Under the pieces are notes generated by a model, which saw only the letters and a list, made by a program, of their open reading frames with translations, had not been told where the DNA came from and ran no database searches. Position numbers and translations under genes: made by a program. DNA of 54,781 bases from Nocardia higoensis NBRC 100133 (lineage in GTDB: Bacteria; Actinomycetota; Actinomycetes; Mycobacteriales; Mycobacteriaceae). Below, in pieces: positions 46,775 to 54,711 of the stretch (position 1 is the first letter of the stretch; the number at the start of each line of letters is the position of its first letter). The stretch is taken from the NCBI RefSeq assembly GCF_000308595.1, contig NZ_BAGA01000059.1, positions 1 to 54,781 on the forward strand. Direction: 5' to 3'.

Positions 46775-48316
46775 TTAGCCCGCGGTGTGTCCGGCGGCGC
46801 CGATGATCCGGTGTGCCGCGAGTTTGCCCGACAGCAGGACGGTCGGCACCCCGATACCGGGAACGGTTCCGCAACCGGCGAGAACCACATTGTCGGCGAA
46901 GCGGGGCAGGTTGCGGGTACGGAACGGCCCGGTTTGCCGGAACAGATGCGCGGCGGCGAACGGGGTGCCCGCCAGCATGCCTTTGTCCCGCCAGGTGTAC
47001 GGAGTGTCGAGGTGGTCGACGGTGAAGTGCTCGGCGATGCCGCGGTAGCCGCGCTCTTCCAGCAGTGTCAGCAGTTCACCGAGGTATGGCCGGGCCAGCC
47101 GGTCCCAGTCCAGCGGCGCGCTGTCCAGGTTCGGGCAGGGCGCCAGCACCGAGAACGGTTCGTGGCGGCCGTCGGGGCGGGTGACCATCAGGTCGGGATC
47201 GGTCAGCGCGGGCCGGGTCAGCAACAGCGAGGGATCGCTCATGAGCCTGCCCTTGCCGCGGCGGGTGGCGATCTCGCGGAAGGTCTGTTCCCAGGCCGCG
47301 CCGAAGTCGATGGTGTGGTGCGCCTGCACCGGCCACTGCGCGGTGATCTCGGCGGGGACGGTGCCGTGCGCGACGACGGCCGAGGGGGAGGCGCGCAACC
47401 CGCGTCTGCGCTGGCCGCCGAATCGCTCGATCGACCCGAGGTCGGCGGTGAGCACCACCGCGTCGCACGGCACGGATTCGCCGTCGGCGAGCAGCACCCG
47501 GGTGGCGCGCTTGCCGGTGTAGTCGATCCGGACGACCTCGCTGTTCAGTCTCAGCGCACCGCCCGCGTCGGTGAGTGCCGAGGCCATCGTCTCGGCGACC
47601 GCGCTCATGCCCCCGCGCGGGAAGTAGACGCCGAGCGAGGTGTCCATGTGCGGGATCGCGGCGTAGACGGCCAGCGCGTCGGCCGGGGCCGTGCCCGCGT
47701 AGAGGGCCTGGAAGGTGAACAGCCGCGACAGCCGGCGGTCGGTGAGCAGGCGGTCGATCCTGGCGCCGAGCCTGCCGAAGCCGCCGAGCCGGACCAGGTC
47801 GAGCAGCGCGGCCCGTTTCGCCGGTTTACGCACCATGTCCAGCGGCGAGTCGAAGTCGGTGTCCATGAACTCGGTGAACTCGGCGCGGTAGATCGCGGCC
47901 AGCCAGTCCCGCAGTCGCCGGTAGCGCACGGCCTCGTCCGGGCCGCAGGCGCGCGCGACCTCCTCGGCCATCAGGTCGGCGTCGGCGAAGACCCGGATGT
48001 CGGAGCCGTCGGCGAAGCGGGCGTGATAGCTCGGCGTGAGCGCGAGCACCTCCAGCGGGACCGGTGCGGAGGCACGGGTGTGCCCGACGGCGGCCAGCGC
48101 CTCGTCGATGAGCTCGGGCAGGGTCAGCACGGTGGCGCCGGAGTCGATCCGGTAGTCCGGGCCGGTGTAGTGGCCGACCCGGCCACCGGGATGGTCCGCG
48201 CGCTCGAGCACGGTGACCTGCCTGCCGGAGCCGGCCAGATACAGCGCCGCGGCCAGCCCGGACAGGCCCGCGCCGATCACGACGATCCGATCCGCCGGTC
48301 CCGCAACGGTTTTCAT
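46775..48316 (-). CDS. crtI: Phytoene desaturase
   Basis: A 513-residue FAD-dependent desaturase that introduces double bonds into phytoene (to neurosporene, lycopene or further). The N-terminal dinucleotide fold is VVIGAGLSGLAAALYLAGSG, then LERADHPGGRVG. The C-terminal FAD motif is LVLAGCGTVPGIGVPTVLLSG-like, with NVVLAGCGTVPGIGVP visible. The middle has YFPRGGMSAVAETMASAL. The ATG at 48316 (MKTVAGPADRIVV) has GGGAGTCGGAG just before. It lies downstream of idsA and the 72-codon ORF. Confidence 0.94.
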   Translation of the reverse strand: MKTVAGPADRIVVIGAGLSGLAAALYLAGSGRQVTVLERADHPGGRVGHYTGPDYRIDSGATVLTLPELIDEALAAVGHTRASAPVPLEVLALTPSYHARFADGSDIRVFADADLMAEEVARACGPDEAVRYRRLRDWLAAIYRAEFTEFMDTDFDSPLDMVRKPAKRAALLDLVRLGGFGRLGARIDRLLTDRRLSRLFTFQALYAGTAPADALAVYAAIPHMDTSLGVYFPRGGMSAVAETMASALTDAGGALRLNSEVVRIDYTGKRATRVLLADGESVPCDAVVLTADLGSIERFGGQRRRGLRASPSAVVAHGTVPAEITAQWPVQAHHTIDFGAAWEQTFREIATRRGKGRLMSDPSLLLTRPALTDPDLMVTRPDGRHEPFSVLAPCPNLDSAPLDWDRLARPYLGELLTLLEERGYRGIAEHFTVDHLDTPYTWRDKGMLAGTPFAAAHLFRQTGPFRTRNLPRFADNVVLAGCGTVPGIGVPTVLLSGKLAAHRIIGAAGHTAG

Positions 48317-48390
48317 CTCCGACTCCCTCGTCACTGGCTGGCAGTCCTGACCGGACGCGGACTGTTCGTGCGTCCCGGGCATGCGAATAC

Positions 48391-48422
48391 CCCGGTGCGG
48401 AGGTTACCCGCAGCGCACCGGG
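48391..48422 (-). terminator. Hairpin between the 72-codon ORF and crtI
   Basis: 9 bp stem CCCGGTGCG / CGCACCGGG with a 14 nt loop, 60 bp after the small ORF and 75 bp before crtI. It could limit read-through from idsA into crtI. Confidence 0.5.
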
Positions 48423-48482
48423 GCACCGTTCGGCACCCGAACCGGCGAGACCGGGCCGGAGATGCTGGAGCGGGGGTCAGGC

Positions 48483-48701
48483 CTAGAGGAAGTCCACGTC
48501 TTCGAAGTCGTCGTCTTCGGGAAGCGCGGAACACGACCGGGGAACCGGGAAGTCTCGCCGCGTCGGCAGCGAGGCGCCGAGGATCACCCGGCGTTCGGTG
48601 AGGGCGGCCAAGGCCTTGCCACGGCGCTTGCCGGTGCCGCGCGGGGCGGGCCCGGCCCCGACGGTGATCACCCGATGGGCGGGCGACACAACGGCTTTCA
48701 T
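48483..48701 (-). CDS. 72-codon ORF resembling a broken duplicate of the crtI 5' end
   Basis: Encodes MKAVVSPAHRVITVGAGPAP followed by a basic stretch and an acidic tail (EDDDFEDVDFL). The first ~20 residues align with the crtI start (MKTVAGPADRIVVIGAGLSG), and the DNA of the two starts is also similar (about 40 of the first 60 bases by eye). The GxGxxG fold is lost after GAG, so it cannot bind FAD. Its ATG overlaps the idsA stop (ATGA), so it is probably translated. It may be a decayed partial duplication or a small protein with a new role. Confidence 0.55.
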   Translation of the reverse strand: MKAVVSPAHRVITVGAGPAPRGTGKRRGKALAALTERRVILGASLPTRRDFPVPRSCSALPEDDDFEDVDFL

Positions 48702-49843
48702 GCAGTCCTCCTGGTAGCGGCCAACGCCATACCGCGAAGGGTCTGCTTCGCGGCGGGTGTGGCCGAACTGGTTTCCAATGCGGCCAGGCCGCGGTCGGTG
48801 AGATCGGCGATGCGGCGTTCCACATCGTCGACGGCGCCGAGCTCGACGAGCACGGCGCGTAGGCGTTCCACGTCCTCGGCACCCAGATCGGTGCCGATGC
48901 TGTTCCGCAGCAGTGCCGCCGCGGCGTGGTCTGTGTTGTCGGCCCGGCGCAGCGCCTCGGCCAGCAGTACGGTGCGCTTGCCCTCGCGCAGGTCGTCGCC
49001 GGAGGGCTTGCCGGTCACCTCCGGGTCGCCGAACACGCCGAGCAGATCGTCACGCAGCTGGAAGGCGATGCCGATGTCGGTGCCGAAGGTGCGGTAGGCG
49101 GCGATCAGGCCCTCGTCGGCGCCCGCGAGCGCGGCGCCGAGGTGCAGCGGCCGCTCCACGGTGTAGGCGGCGGTCTTGTACCGGTTGATCCGCAGCGCGG
49201 CCTCCACCGAGTCGTCGCGGCCGGCTTCACCGTTGATGTCGAGCAGCTGCCCGCCGAGTACCTCGGTGCGCATGAGCGCCCAGACCGGGGCGAAGCGGGC
49301 GAGCGCCGCTTCACTCAGGCCGGCGGCGTGCACCATGTCGTCGGCCCAGGCCAGCGCGAGATCCCCGATCAGGATGGCGACGCCGATGCCGAAGTGGGCG
49401 GGGTCGCCGGACCAGCCGCGCTCGCGGTGGCGCTGTTCGAAGTCGACGTGCACGGTCGGGAAGCGCCGCCGGGTGCGCGAGGAATCGATGATGTCGTCGT
49501 GGACCAGTGCACAGGCCTGGACGAGTTCGAGCGCGGAGCAGGCCGTGCGGACCGGGCCCGCCTCGGCGGAGTTCTCGTCGCCGCCCGCGCCGAGCCAGCC
49601 GTGCCAGGCGAAGGCAGGCCTGGTGCGCTTGCCGCCGCGCAGGACGAACGATTCCAGGGTGTCGGCGGCTTCTTCGAAGACCGGGCCGAGCGCGGCGACC
49701 GAGGGACGGCGGTCGGCGAAGAACGCGACCAGCGCGGCTTCCACGGACGCGACGAATTCCACGGACCCCAGGGTCGGCGCGGGGGCCCCGGCGGCAGGGG
49801 TTCGTGTCGGAGTACCGGGTCCGGCGGACAGAGGAACCTCCAT
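48698..49843 (-). CDS. idsA: Geranylgeranyl diphosphate synthase-type polyprenyl synthetase
   Basis: A 381-residue trans-prenyltransferase. First Asp-rich motif is VHDDIID (Asp116, Asp117, Asp120), second is FQLRDDLLGVFGD. LRGGKRTRPAF and GIAFQLRDD are standard. It makes GGPP for CrtB and possibly longer prenyl chains. Position equals idsA2 (Rv2173) in M. tuberculosis. The ATG at 49843 opens MEVPLSAGPGTPT; GTG 49849 is possible. Start of a co-directional unit: idsA - small ORF - crtI - mptA - crtB. Confidence 0.93.
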   Translation of the reverse strand: MEVPLSAGPGTPTRTPAAGAPAPTLGSVEFVASVEAALVAFFADRRPSVAALGPVFEEAADTLESFVLRGGKRTRPAFAWHGWLGAGGDENSAEAGPVRTACSALELVQACALVHDDIIDSSRTRRRFPTVHVDFEQRHRERGWSGDPAHFGIGVAILIGDLALAWADDMVHAAGLSEAALARFAPVWALMRTEVLGGQLLDINGEAGRDDSVEAALRINRYKTAAYTVERPLHLGAALAGADEGLIAAYRTFGTDIGIAFQLRDDLLGVFGDPEVTGKPSGDDLREGKRTVLLAEALRRADNTDHAAAALLRNSIGTDLGAEDVERLRAVLVELGAVDDVERRIADLTDRGLAALETSSATPAAKQTLRGMALAATRRTA

Positions 49844-50070
49844 GGTCACGGTGTCGTAGCTGCGCGGATGTATCGGGCAGTATTCAGGGCAGAGTTTTCG
49901 TGGCAGGCGTGATCGCGCTCGTGTGTGCGGGTTCACGATGCTGCCGTCACGAAGAATACTCGCATGTACGCAGGGTGTGTCCGGCGGGCTCCCTGTGGTT
50001 CGGAAAAATCCCTCTACCTGCGATTCTGCCGGGAACCCGCGAGCGGGCTCTCGGTGCGACGAGCTCTCAC

Positions 50071-50076
50071 TACACT
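50071..50076 (+). promoter_or_regulatory. -10 box (TACACT), leaderless metF
   Basis: TACACT lies 6 nt before GTG 50083. Confidence 0.5.
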
Positions 50077-50082
50077 GGACCG

Positions 50083-51048
50083 GTGACTTTCGATCCCGCG
50101 CCCGCGTCCATCTCCGGCACGCCGTCGGTGGTGCAGAGCCTGCGTGCCCACGAGGGCCGTGCGGTGCCGTTCTCCGTCGAGTTCAACCCGCCCCGCGATG
50201 CCGAGGGCGAGGCGCGGCTGTGGCGGGCGGTGCGTGAGTTCGAACGCATGCATCCGGCGTTCGTGTCCATGACCTACGGCGCGGGCGGGTCGACCAAGGA
50301 CAGGACGGTGCGCGTCACCGGCCAGCTGGCGCAGGAGACCACCCTGCTGCCGGTGGCCCACCTGACCGCCGTCGGGCACAGCGTGGCCGAGCTGCGGTCG
50401 CTGGTCGGCGCCTACGCCGACTCCGGCATCCGCAACATCCTGGTGCTGCGCGGCGACCCGCCCGGCGATCCGCTCGGCGAATGGCACCGCCACCCCGAGG
50501 GCGTGGAGTACGCCGAGGAACTGGTGCGCATCGTTCGCGACCTGGGCGACTTCCACGTCGGCGTCGCCTCCTTCCCACAGGGCCATCACCGTTCGCCGGA
50601 CCTGGATTCCGACACCGCCTTCCTGGCCGCGAAACTGCGTGCGGGCGCGGAGTATTCGATCACCCAGATGTTCTTCGAGGTCGACCACTATCTGCGCCTG
50701 CGCGACCGGATCGCCGCGTTCGATCCCGTCGAGGGCGCCAAGCCGATCATCCCCGAGCTGATGCCGATCACCTCGCTGCGCACGGTCACCCGCGCCGAGG
50801 AGCTGTGCGGGCGTCCGCTGCCGGCCGGGGTGCTGGAGCGGCTGCGCCGGGCGGCGGGCGACGGACCGGAGGAGAACCGGGCCGCCGTGCGGGAGGCGGG
50901 CATCGAGATCGCCACCGAGATGGCGCAGCGCCTCATCGACGAGGGCGCGCCCTGCCTGCACTTCATCACGCTGAACTTCGCCAAGGCGACGAGCGAGGTA
51001 CTCACCAACCTCGGTTACGGGGTGAGCCCCGCGCCCGCCCGCGCCTGA
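50083..51048 (+). CDS. metF: Methylenetetrahydrofolate reductase
   Basis: Reduces 5,10-methylene-THF to 5-methyl-THF for methionine synthesis. 321 aa TIM-barrel flavoprotein. Family segments are VPFSVEFNPPRD with the catalytic Glu, SMTYGAGGSTKDRT, NILVLRGDPPGDP (FAD site) and VGVASFPQGHHRSPDL. ITQMFFEVDHYLRLRDRI and PIIPELMPITSL follow. It matches the position of Rv2172c, described in M. tuberculosis as an unusual MetF; the present protein looks more canonical. GTG 50083 is leaderless. Confidence 0.94.
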   Translation: MTFDPAPASISGTPSVVQSLRAHEGRAVPFSVEFNPPRDAEGEARLWRAVREFERMHPAFVSMTYGAGGSTKDRTVRVTGQLAQETTLLPVAHLTAVGHSVAELRSLVGAYADSGIRNILVLRGDPPGDPLGEWHRHPEGVEYAEELVRIVRDLGDFHVGVASFPQGHHRSPDLDSDTAFLAAKLRAGAEYSITQMFFEVDHYLRLRDRIAAFDPVEGAKPIIPELMPITSLRTVTRAEELCGRPLPAGVLERLRRAAGDGPEENRAAVREAGIEIATEMAQRLIDEGAPCLHFITLNFAKATSEVLTNLGYGVSPAPARA

Positions 51049-51058
51049 GGTTCGACAC

Positions 51059-51090
51059 TCGCCCGCAGCCGTCGTGTCGGCCGCGGGCGA
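51059..51090 (+). terminator. Possible terminator of metF
   Basis: 8 bp stem TCGCCCGC / GCGGGCGA with a 16 nt loop, 10 bp after the stop. Confidence 0.45.
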
Positions 51091-51245
51091 TTCGAAGCCC
51101 TTCGTCGGGTGAGTTTGCCCAGGGAGGTGGTGAACTCGGTGCTGCCCGAACCACGCGGCCGCGCGGTCACCGGCGTCGATGTCCACGCCGCCAGGCAGCC
51201 GGGATCCGGGCCGACCGGTCGACGGGCGGCCACGGGTGACCGGGG

Positions 51246-52526
51246 TCAGGCGGCCGCGGCCTCGAGCAGACCCCAGGCCTCGGCGAGCAGACGGTGCGAT
51301 TCCAGCCGCGCCTCGTGGTCGTGGGTGACGCTGGTGATCAGCAGTTCGTTCGCCCCGGTCGCGCGTTGCAGCGCGTCCAGCCGGCCGACGACGGTCGAGG
51401 GTGAGCCGACGAACTGGGTCAGCAGGCGGTCCTCCACGACGCGGTACTGCTCGGGCGACAACGGCGCCGCGGTGGCGGGATCGAGCACCTCGGTCGCGCC
51501 GCCCTCGGCGCGGATGCTGTGCACCCAGTGCCCGTAGGTGGAGGCCAGATGCCGGGCGGTGGCGTCGTCCTCGGCGACCACCACGTCGGCAGAGACCACC
51601 ACATACGGTTCGGCGAGCTCCACCGACGGGCGGAATGCCGCGCGATAGGCCCGCACCGCGTCCAGCGCGGTCGCGGGCACGGTGTGATAGGCCACCGCGA
51701 ACGGCAATCCGAGCCTGCCCGCCAGTTCCGCGCTCTCACCGGCGCTGGTGCCGAACAACCACAGCTGCACCCGGGCACGCTCGCCGGGTACCGCGTGCAG
51801 TTCCACGCCCTCGGGCGTGCGGTAGCTGCCGTCGAGCAGCGCCCGCACCTGGTCGACGTACTCGCTGAAGTCGATCGGCTGCGCTCCGGGCAGCTGCAGG
51901 GCCTGCAGCCCGGCGAGATAGCGCTCCTTGACCGCCAGGGCACTGAAATCGAACGGGGGCGGAACGACGACGCCGTCGCGCACCCGCACTTCGGCAGCCG
52001 GTGCACCGGCCGAACCGCCCGCGTCGGCGCCGCTCGGCCCGCGCTCCCCTCCATCGGCCGCGGGCGCTGCGCGGTTCCCGGCGGTCGGCTCTCCCGTGGC
52101 GACTGCCCGTGTGGTCGGCTGCGGAACGGCTGCGCTCCCGCCCGCCGCGCTCCCGTTCGCCCCCGGCGCGGCTTGCCCGAACTTCGCACGCCGGTGCGCC
52201 GAACGGCCGAGCCCCAGGTCGAGCCTGCCCGGATAGAGCGCGTCGATCGTGCCGAATCCCTCGACGACCGAAGCCGCCGTGTGGTGGCCTGCCTGTACCG
52301 CCCCCGACCCCACCCGGATGCGGGAGGTGGCGGCCGCGACGAGCCCGATCAGGGTGATCGAGCTGGAACTGGCGACCTTCACGAAATGGTGTTCGGCCAG
52401 CCAGAACCGGTGGTAGCCCCATTGTTCGGCGCGCTGGGCCAGCTCGATGGTGTTACGCAGCGCCTGCTGCGGCGTCGATCCCGCGCTGATCGGGGCCAGG
52501 TCCAGCACCGACAGCGGCACGTTCAT
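51246..52526 (-). CDS. LLM-class flavin-dependent monooxygenase (MsnO8-like) with low-complexity insert
   Basis: A 426-residue bacterial-luciferase-like enzyme. N-terminus PLSVLDLAPISAGSTPQQAL, then YHRFWLAEHHFVKVASSSSI and RIRVGSGAVQAGHHTAASVVEG; ALYPGRLDLGLGRSAHR closes the first half. Residues ~118-178 are a Gly/Ala/Ser/Pro insert at the position of the LLM family's variable loop. The second half has RARVQLWLFGTSAGESAELA. It uses FMNH2 from a partner reductase; substrate unknown. The ATG at 52526 overlaps the DUF1684 stop. Confidence 0.9.
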   Translation of the reverse strand: MNVPLSVLDLAPISAGSTPQQALRNTIELAQRAEQWGYHRFWLAEHHFVKVASSSSITLIGLVAAATSRIRVGSGAVQAGHHTAASVVEGFGTIDALYPGRLDLGLGRSAHRRAKFGQAAPGANGSAAGGSAAVPQPTTRAVATGEPTAGNRAAPAADGGERGPSGADAGGSAGAPAAEVRVRDGVVVPPPFDFSALAVKERYLAGLQALQLPGAQPIDFSEYVDQVRALLDGSYRTPEGVELHAVPGERARVQLWLFGTSAGESAELAGRLGLPFAVAYHTVPATALDAVRAYRAAFRPSVELAEPYVVVSADVVVAEDDATARHLASTYGHWVHSIRAEGGATEVLDPATAAPLSPEQYRVVEDRLLTQFVGSPSTVVGRLDALQRATGANELLITSVTHDHEARLESHRLLAEAWGLLEAAAA

Positions 52527-53332
52527 CGCAGGCCGCCGTCCAGACGCGGATCCTGTTCGCCCGCTTCGATCGCCACCCGCAGCCGGTTCTGCTCGGGCGC
52601 GACCGGGCAGGTGGCGAATTCGGTGAAAGCGCAGGGCAGGTTGACCGCCCGGTTGAAGTCGAGGGTGACCGCGCCCTCGGCGTCGGGCGTGGGCAGGGTG
52701 AGCGAGCGCGCGGTCGGGAAGGTGGTGACCCCGCTGGTGGCGTCGGTGAACAACACCCGCAGTTCCACACCGGTGCGGAACACCACGACCCGCTCGGTCG
52801 CCGGGCCGATGCCGAATTCGATCTCGCCGATCGCGTTGTGCCGGTGCTCGAGCCCGTCGATCACCGCGCCGGTGGTGACCGGGCGGGGCGCGGGGTAGGC
52901 GGTGAACCGGCCCTGAACCACCCAGCGCGGATCGGGCGAGTAGGCCGGGATGCCGGTGAAGCGGGCCAGGGCCGGCGCGTCCGGGTCGTGCACCCGCACC
53001 CCGTGCCTGCCGGTGCGCCGGATGACCTCGAGGATGCGGCGCTCGTGGCGCACCTGCACGCCCGGCGCGCCCTCGGCCGGGACCAGGATCCGCACGCCGG
53101 CGATGTCGCTGCCCTCGGCGACGAGGCGGTCGCCCGGCTGGGCGGTGATGAACACCTTGTTGTCGGTCACCCACCAGGTGCCGGGGACGCCGGGCAGGCG
53201 ACTCGGTTCGTCGGTGAGCCAGTGCAGACCGGTGAGACTCAGGAAGCCGAGCGGATCGCGCAAGTTGTCCTCGCGGGTGCTGTGCCAGCGGGCCCATTCG
53301 GTTTCGAAACTGGTGACGGTGCTTGTCGTCAT
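52523..53332 (-). CDS. DUF1684 protein
   Basis: A 269-residue protein of the DUF1684 family. FETEWARWHSTREDNLRDPL and GFLSLTGLHWLTD are at the start. The C-terminal signature is VTLDFNRAVNLPCAFTEFAT followed by CPVAPEQNRL. Predicted to be all-beta; enzymatic role unknown. It sits between two flavin monooxygenases with ATGA overlaps on both sides, so it is made in step with them. A role in handling the oxidised product or a sulfur compound is a guess from context. Confidence 0.9.
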   Translation of the reverse strand: MTTSTVTSFETEWARWHSTREDNLRDPLGFLSLTGLHWLTDEPSRLPGVPGTWWVTDNKVFITAQPGDRLVAEGSDIAGVRILVPAEGAPGVQVRHERRILEVIRRTGRHGVRVHDPDAPALARFTGIPAYSPDPRWVVQGRFTAYPAPRPVTTGAVIDGLEHRHNAIGEIEFGIGPATERVVVFRTGVELRVLFTDATSGVTTFPTARSLTLPTPDAEGAVTLDFNRAVNLPCAFTEFATCPVAPEQNRLRVAIEAGEQDPRLDGGLR

Positions 53333-54711
53333 GACGCTCGGGCTCCTTCGTGTGCGGTGCTGTGCTGGTGCGTGTGGTGCGGGTGAGGCAGTCCGAGATG
53401 CTCACGCAAGGTGTCACCCCGGTACTCGGTGCGGAAGCTGCCGCGTTCCTGCAGTTCCGGCACGACCCGCTCGACGAACTCGTCGAGCCCGGCCGGGGTC
53501 AGGTGCGGGACGAGGATGAACCCGTCGGCGGCGTCGGTCTGCACGTATTCGTCGATCTCGGCCGCGACCTGCGCCGGGGTGCCGACGAACTGCTGACGCG
53601 CCGTGACCTCGATGACCAGCTCGCGAATGCTCAGGTGCTCCGCGCGTGCCTTCTCCCGCCAGGTCTTCGCGACCGCGAGCGGATCGCGGGCGTGCCGGAC
53701 CCGGCCCCTGGTGATGTCCGGATCGCCGGTCGGATCCTCCTCGGGCAGCGGCCCGTCGGGGTCGTAGCCGGAAAGGTCGCGGCCCCAGATCTGTTCGAGG
53801 AAGGCGATCGCGGTCTGCGGGCCGACCTGCTGGCGGCGGATGTGCGCGGCGCGGTCGCGGGCTTCCTCGGCGGTGTCGCCCAGCACGAAGGTGGCGGCCG
53901 GAAAGATCTTCAGGTGATCGGGGTCTCGCCCGTACTTCGCCAGCCTGCTCTTCACATCGGCGTAGAAGACGCGCCCGGCCGCCAGCGTGCCGTGCACGGT
54001 GAAGATGGCATCGGCGGCCGACGCGCCGAATTCGCGGCCCTCGTCGGAATCGCCCGCCTGCAACAGCACCGGATGCCCCTGCGGACTCGGCGGCAGCGTG
54101 AACGGCGCCGCGATGTCGAACTGCGTGGACCGGAACTCGGTGACCGGCACTTCCCGGGCGAACACCCCGGCCTCGCGGTCGACCACCAGCGAATCGGCAG
54201 GCCAGCTGTCCCACAGCGCCCGGCTGAGCTCGACCACCTCGGCGGCCCTGCGATACCGGTCCGCATGATCGAGATAGCCTCCGCGACGGAAGTTCTCGCC
54301 GGTGAAGGCGTCCGAGGAGGTGACCACATTCCAGGCCGCGCGCCCGCCGGAGAGATGGTCCAGACCGGCGAACTGCCTGGCCAGCTCGAACGGCTCGTTG
54401 TAGGTGGAGTTGATGGTGCCCGCCAGACCCAGCTTGTCGGTCACCCCGGCCAGCGCGTTGAGCACGGTGAAGGTGTCGGGCCTGCCGACCACGTCGAGAT
54501 CGTGGATGCGCCCGCGATGCTCGCGCAGGCGCAGCCCCTCGGCGAGGAAGAAGAAGTCGAACAGGCCCCGCTCGGCGGTGCGCGCCAGATGCTCGAACGA
54601 GGCGAAATCGATCTGACTGCCCGAGGCCGGATCGCTCCACACCGTCGTGTTGTTCACGCCGGGGAAGTGCGCGGCCAGGTGAACCTGTTTGCGAGGACGC
54701 TGCCGGGTCAC
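53329..54711 (-). CDS. NtaA/SnaA/DszA-family FMN-dependent monooxygenase
   Basis: A 460-residue flavin monooxygenase of the nitrilotriacetate/dibenzothiophene-sulfone type. Segments: KQVHLAAHFPGVNNTTVWSD, GLFDFFFLAEGLRL, GLDHLSGGRAAWNVVTSSDA, NFRRGGYLDHADRYRRAAEV, SPQGHPVLLQAGDSDEGREF. The C-terminus YRGDTLREHLGLPHPHHTH is family-typical. It needs FMNH2 from a separate reductase, not seen here. It is probably involved in using organic sulfur or nitrogen compounds. GTG 54711 overlaps the stop of the upstream gene. Confidence 0.93.
   Translation of the reverse strand: MTRQRPRKQVHLAAHFPGVNNTTVWSDPASGSQIDFASFEHLARTAERGLFDFFFLAEGLRLREHRGRIHDLDVVGRPDTFTVLNALAGVTDKLGLAGTINSTYNEPFELARQFAGLDHLSGGRAAWNVVTSSDAFTGENFRRGGYLDHADRYRRAAEVVELSRALWDSWPADSLVVDREAGVFAREVPVTEFRSTQFDIAAPFTLPPSPQGHPVLLQAGDSDEGREFGASAADAIFTVHGTLAAGRVFYADVKSRLAKYGRDPDHLKIFPAATFVLGDTAEEARDRAAHIRRQQVGPQTAIAFLEQIWGRDLSGYDPDGPLPEEDPTGDPDITRGRVRHARDPLAVAKTWREKARAEHLSIRELVIEVTARQQFVGTPAQVAAEIDEYVQTDAADGFILVPHLTPAGLDEFVERVVPELQERGSFRTEYRGDTLREHLGLPHPHHTHQHSTAHEGARAS

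Noticed and set aside
45110..48601. A 1163-codon open frame on the plus strand opposite mptA and crtI
   Set aside because: Arg/Gly/His/Gln-rich translation without any domain; it mirrors well-supported genes on the other strand. Long antisense frames are expected at 70% GC.
48331..48882. A 183-codon minus-strand frame overlapping idsA and the small ORF
   Set aside because: Pro/Arg/Ser-rich shadow of idsA in another frame.
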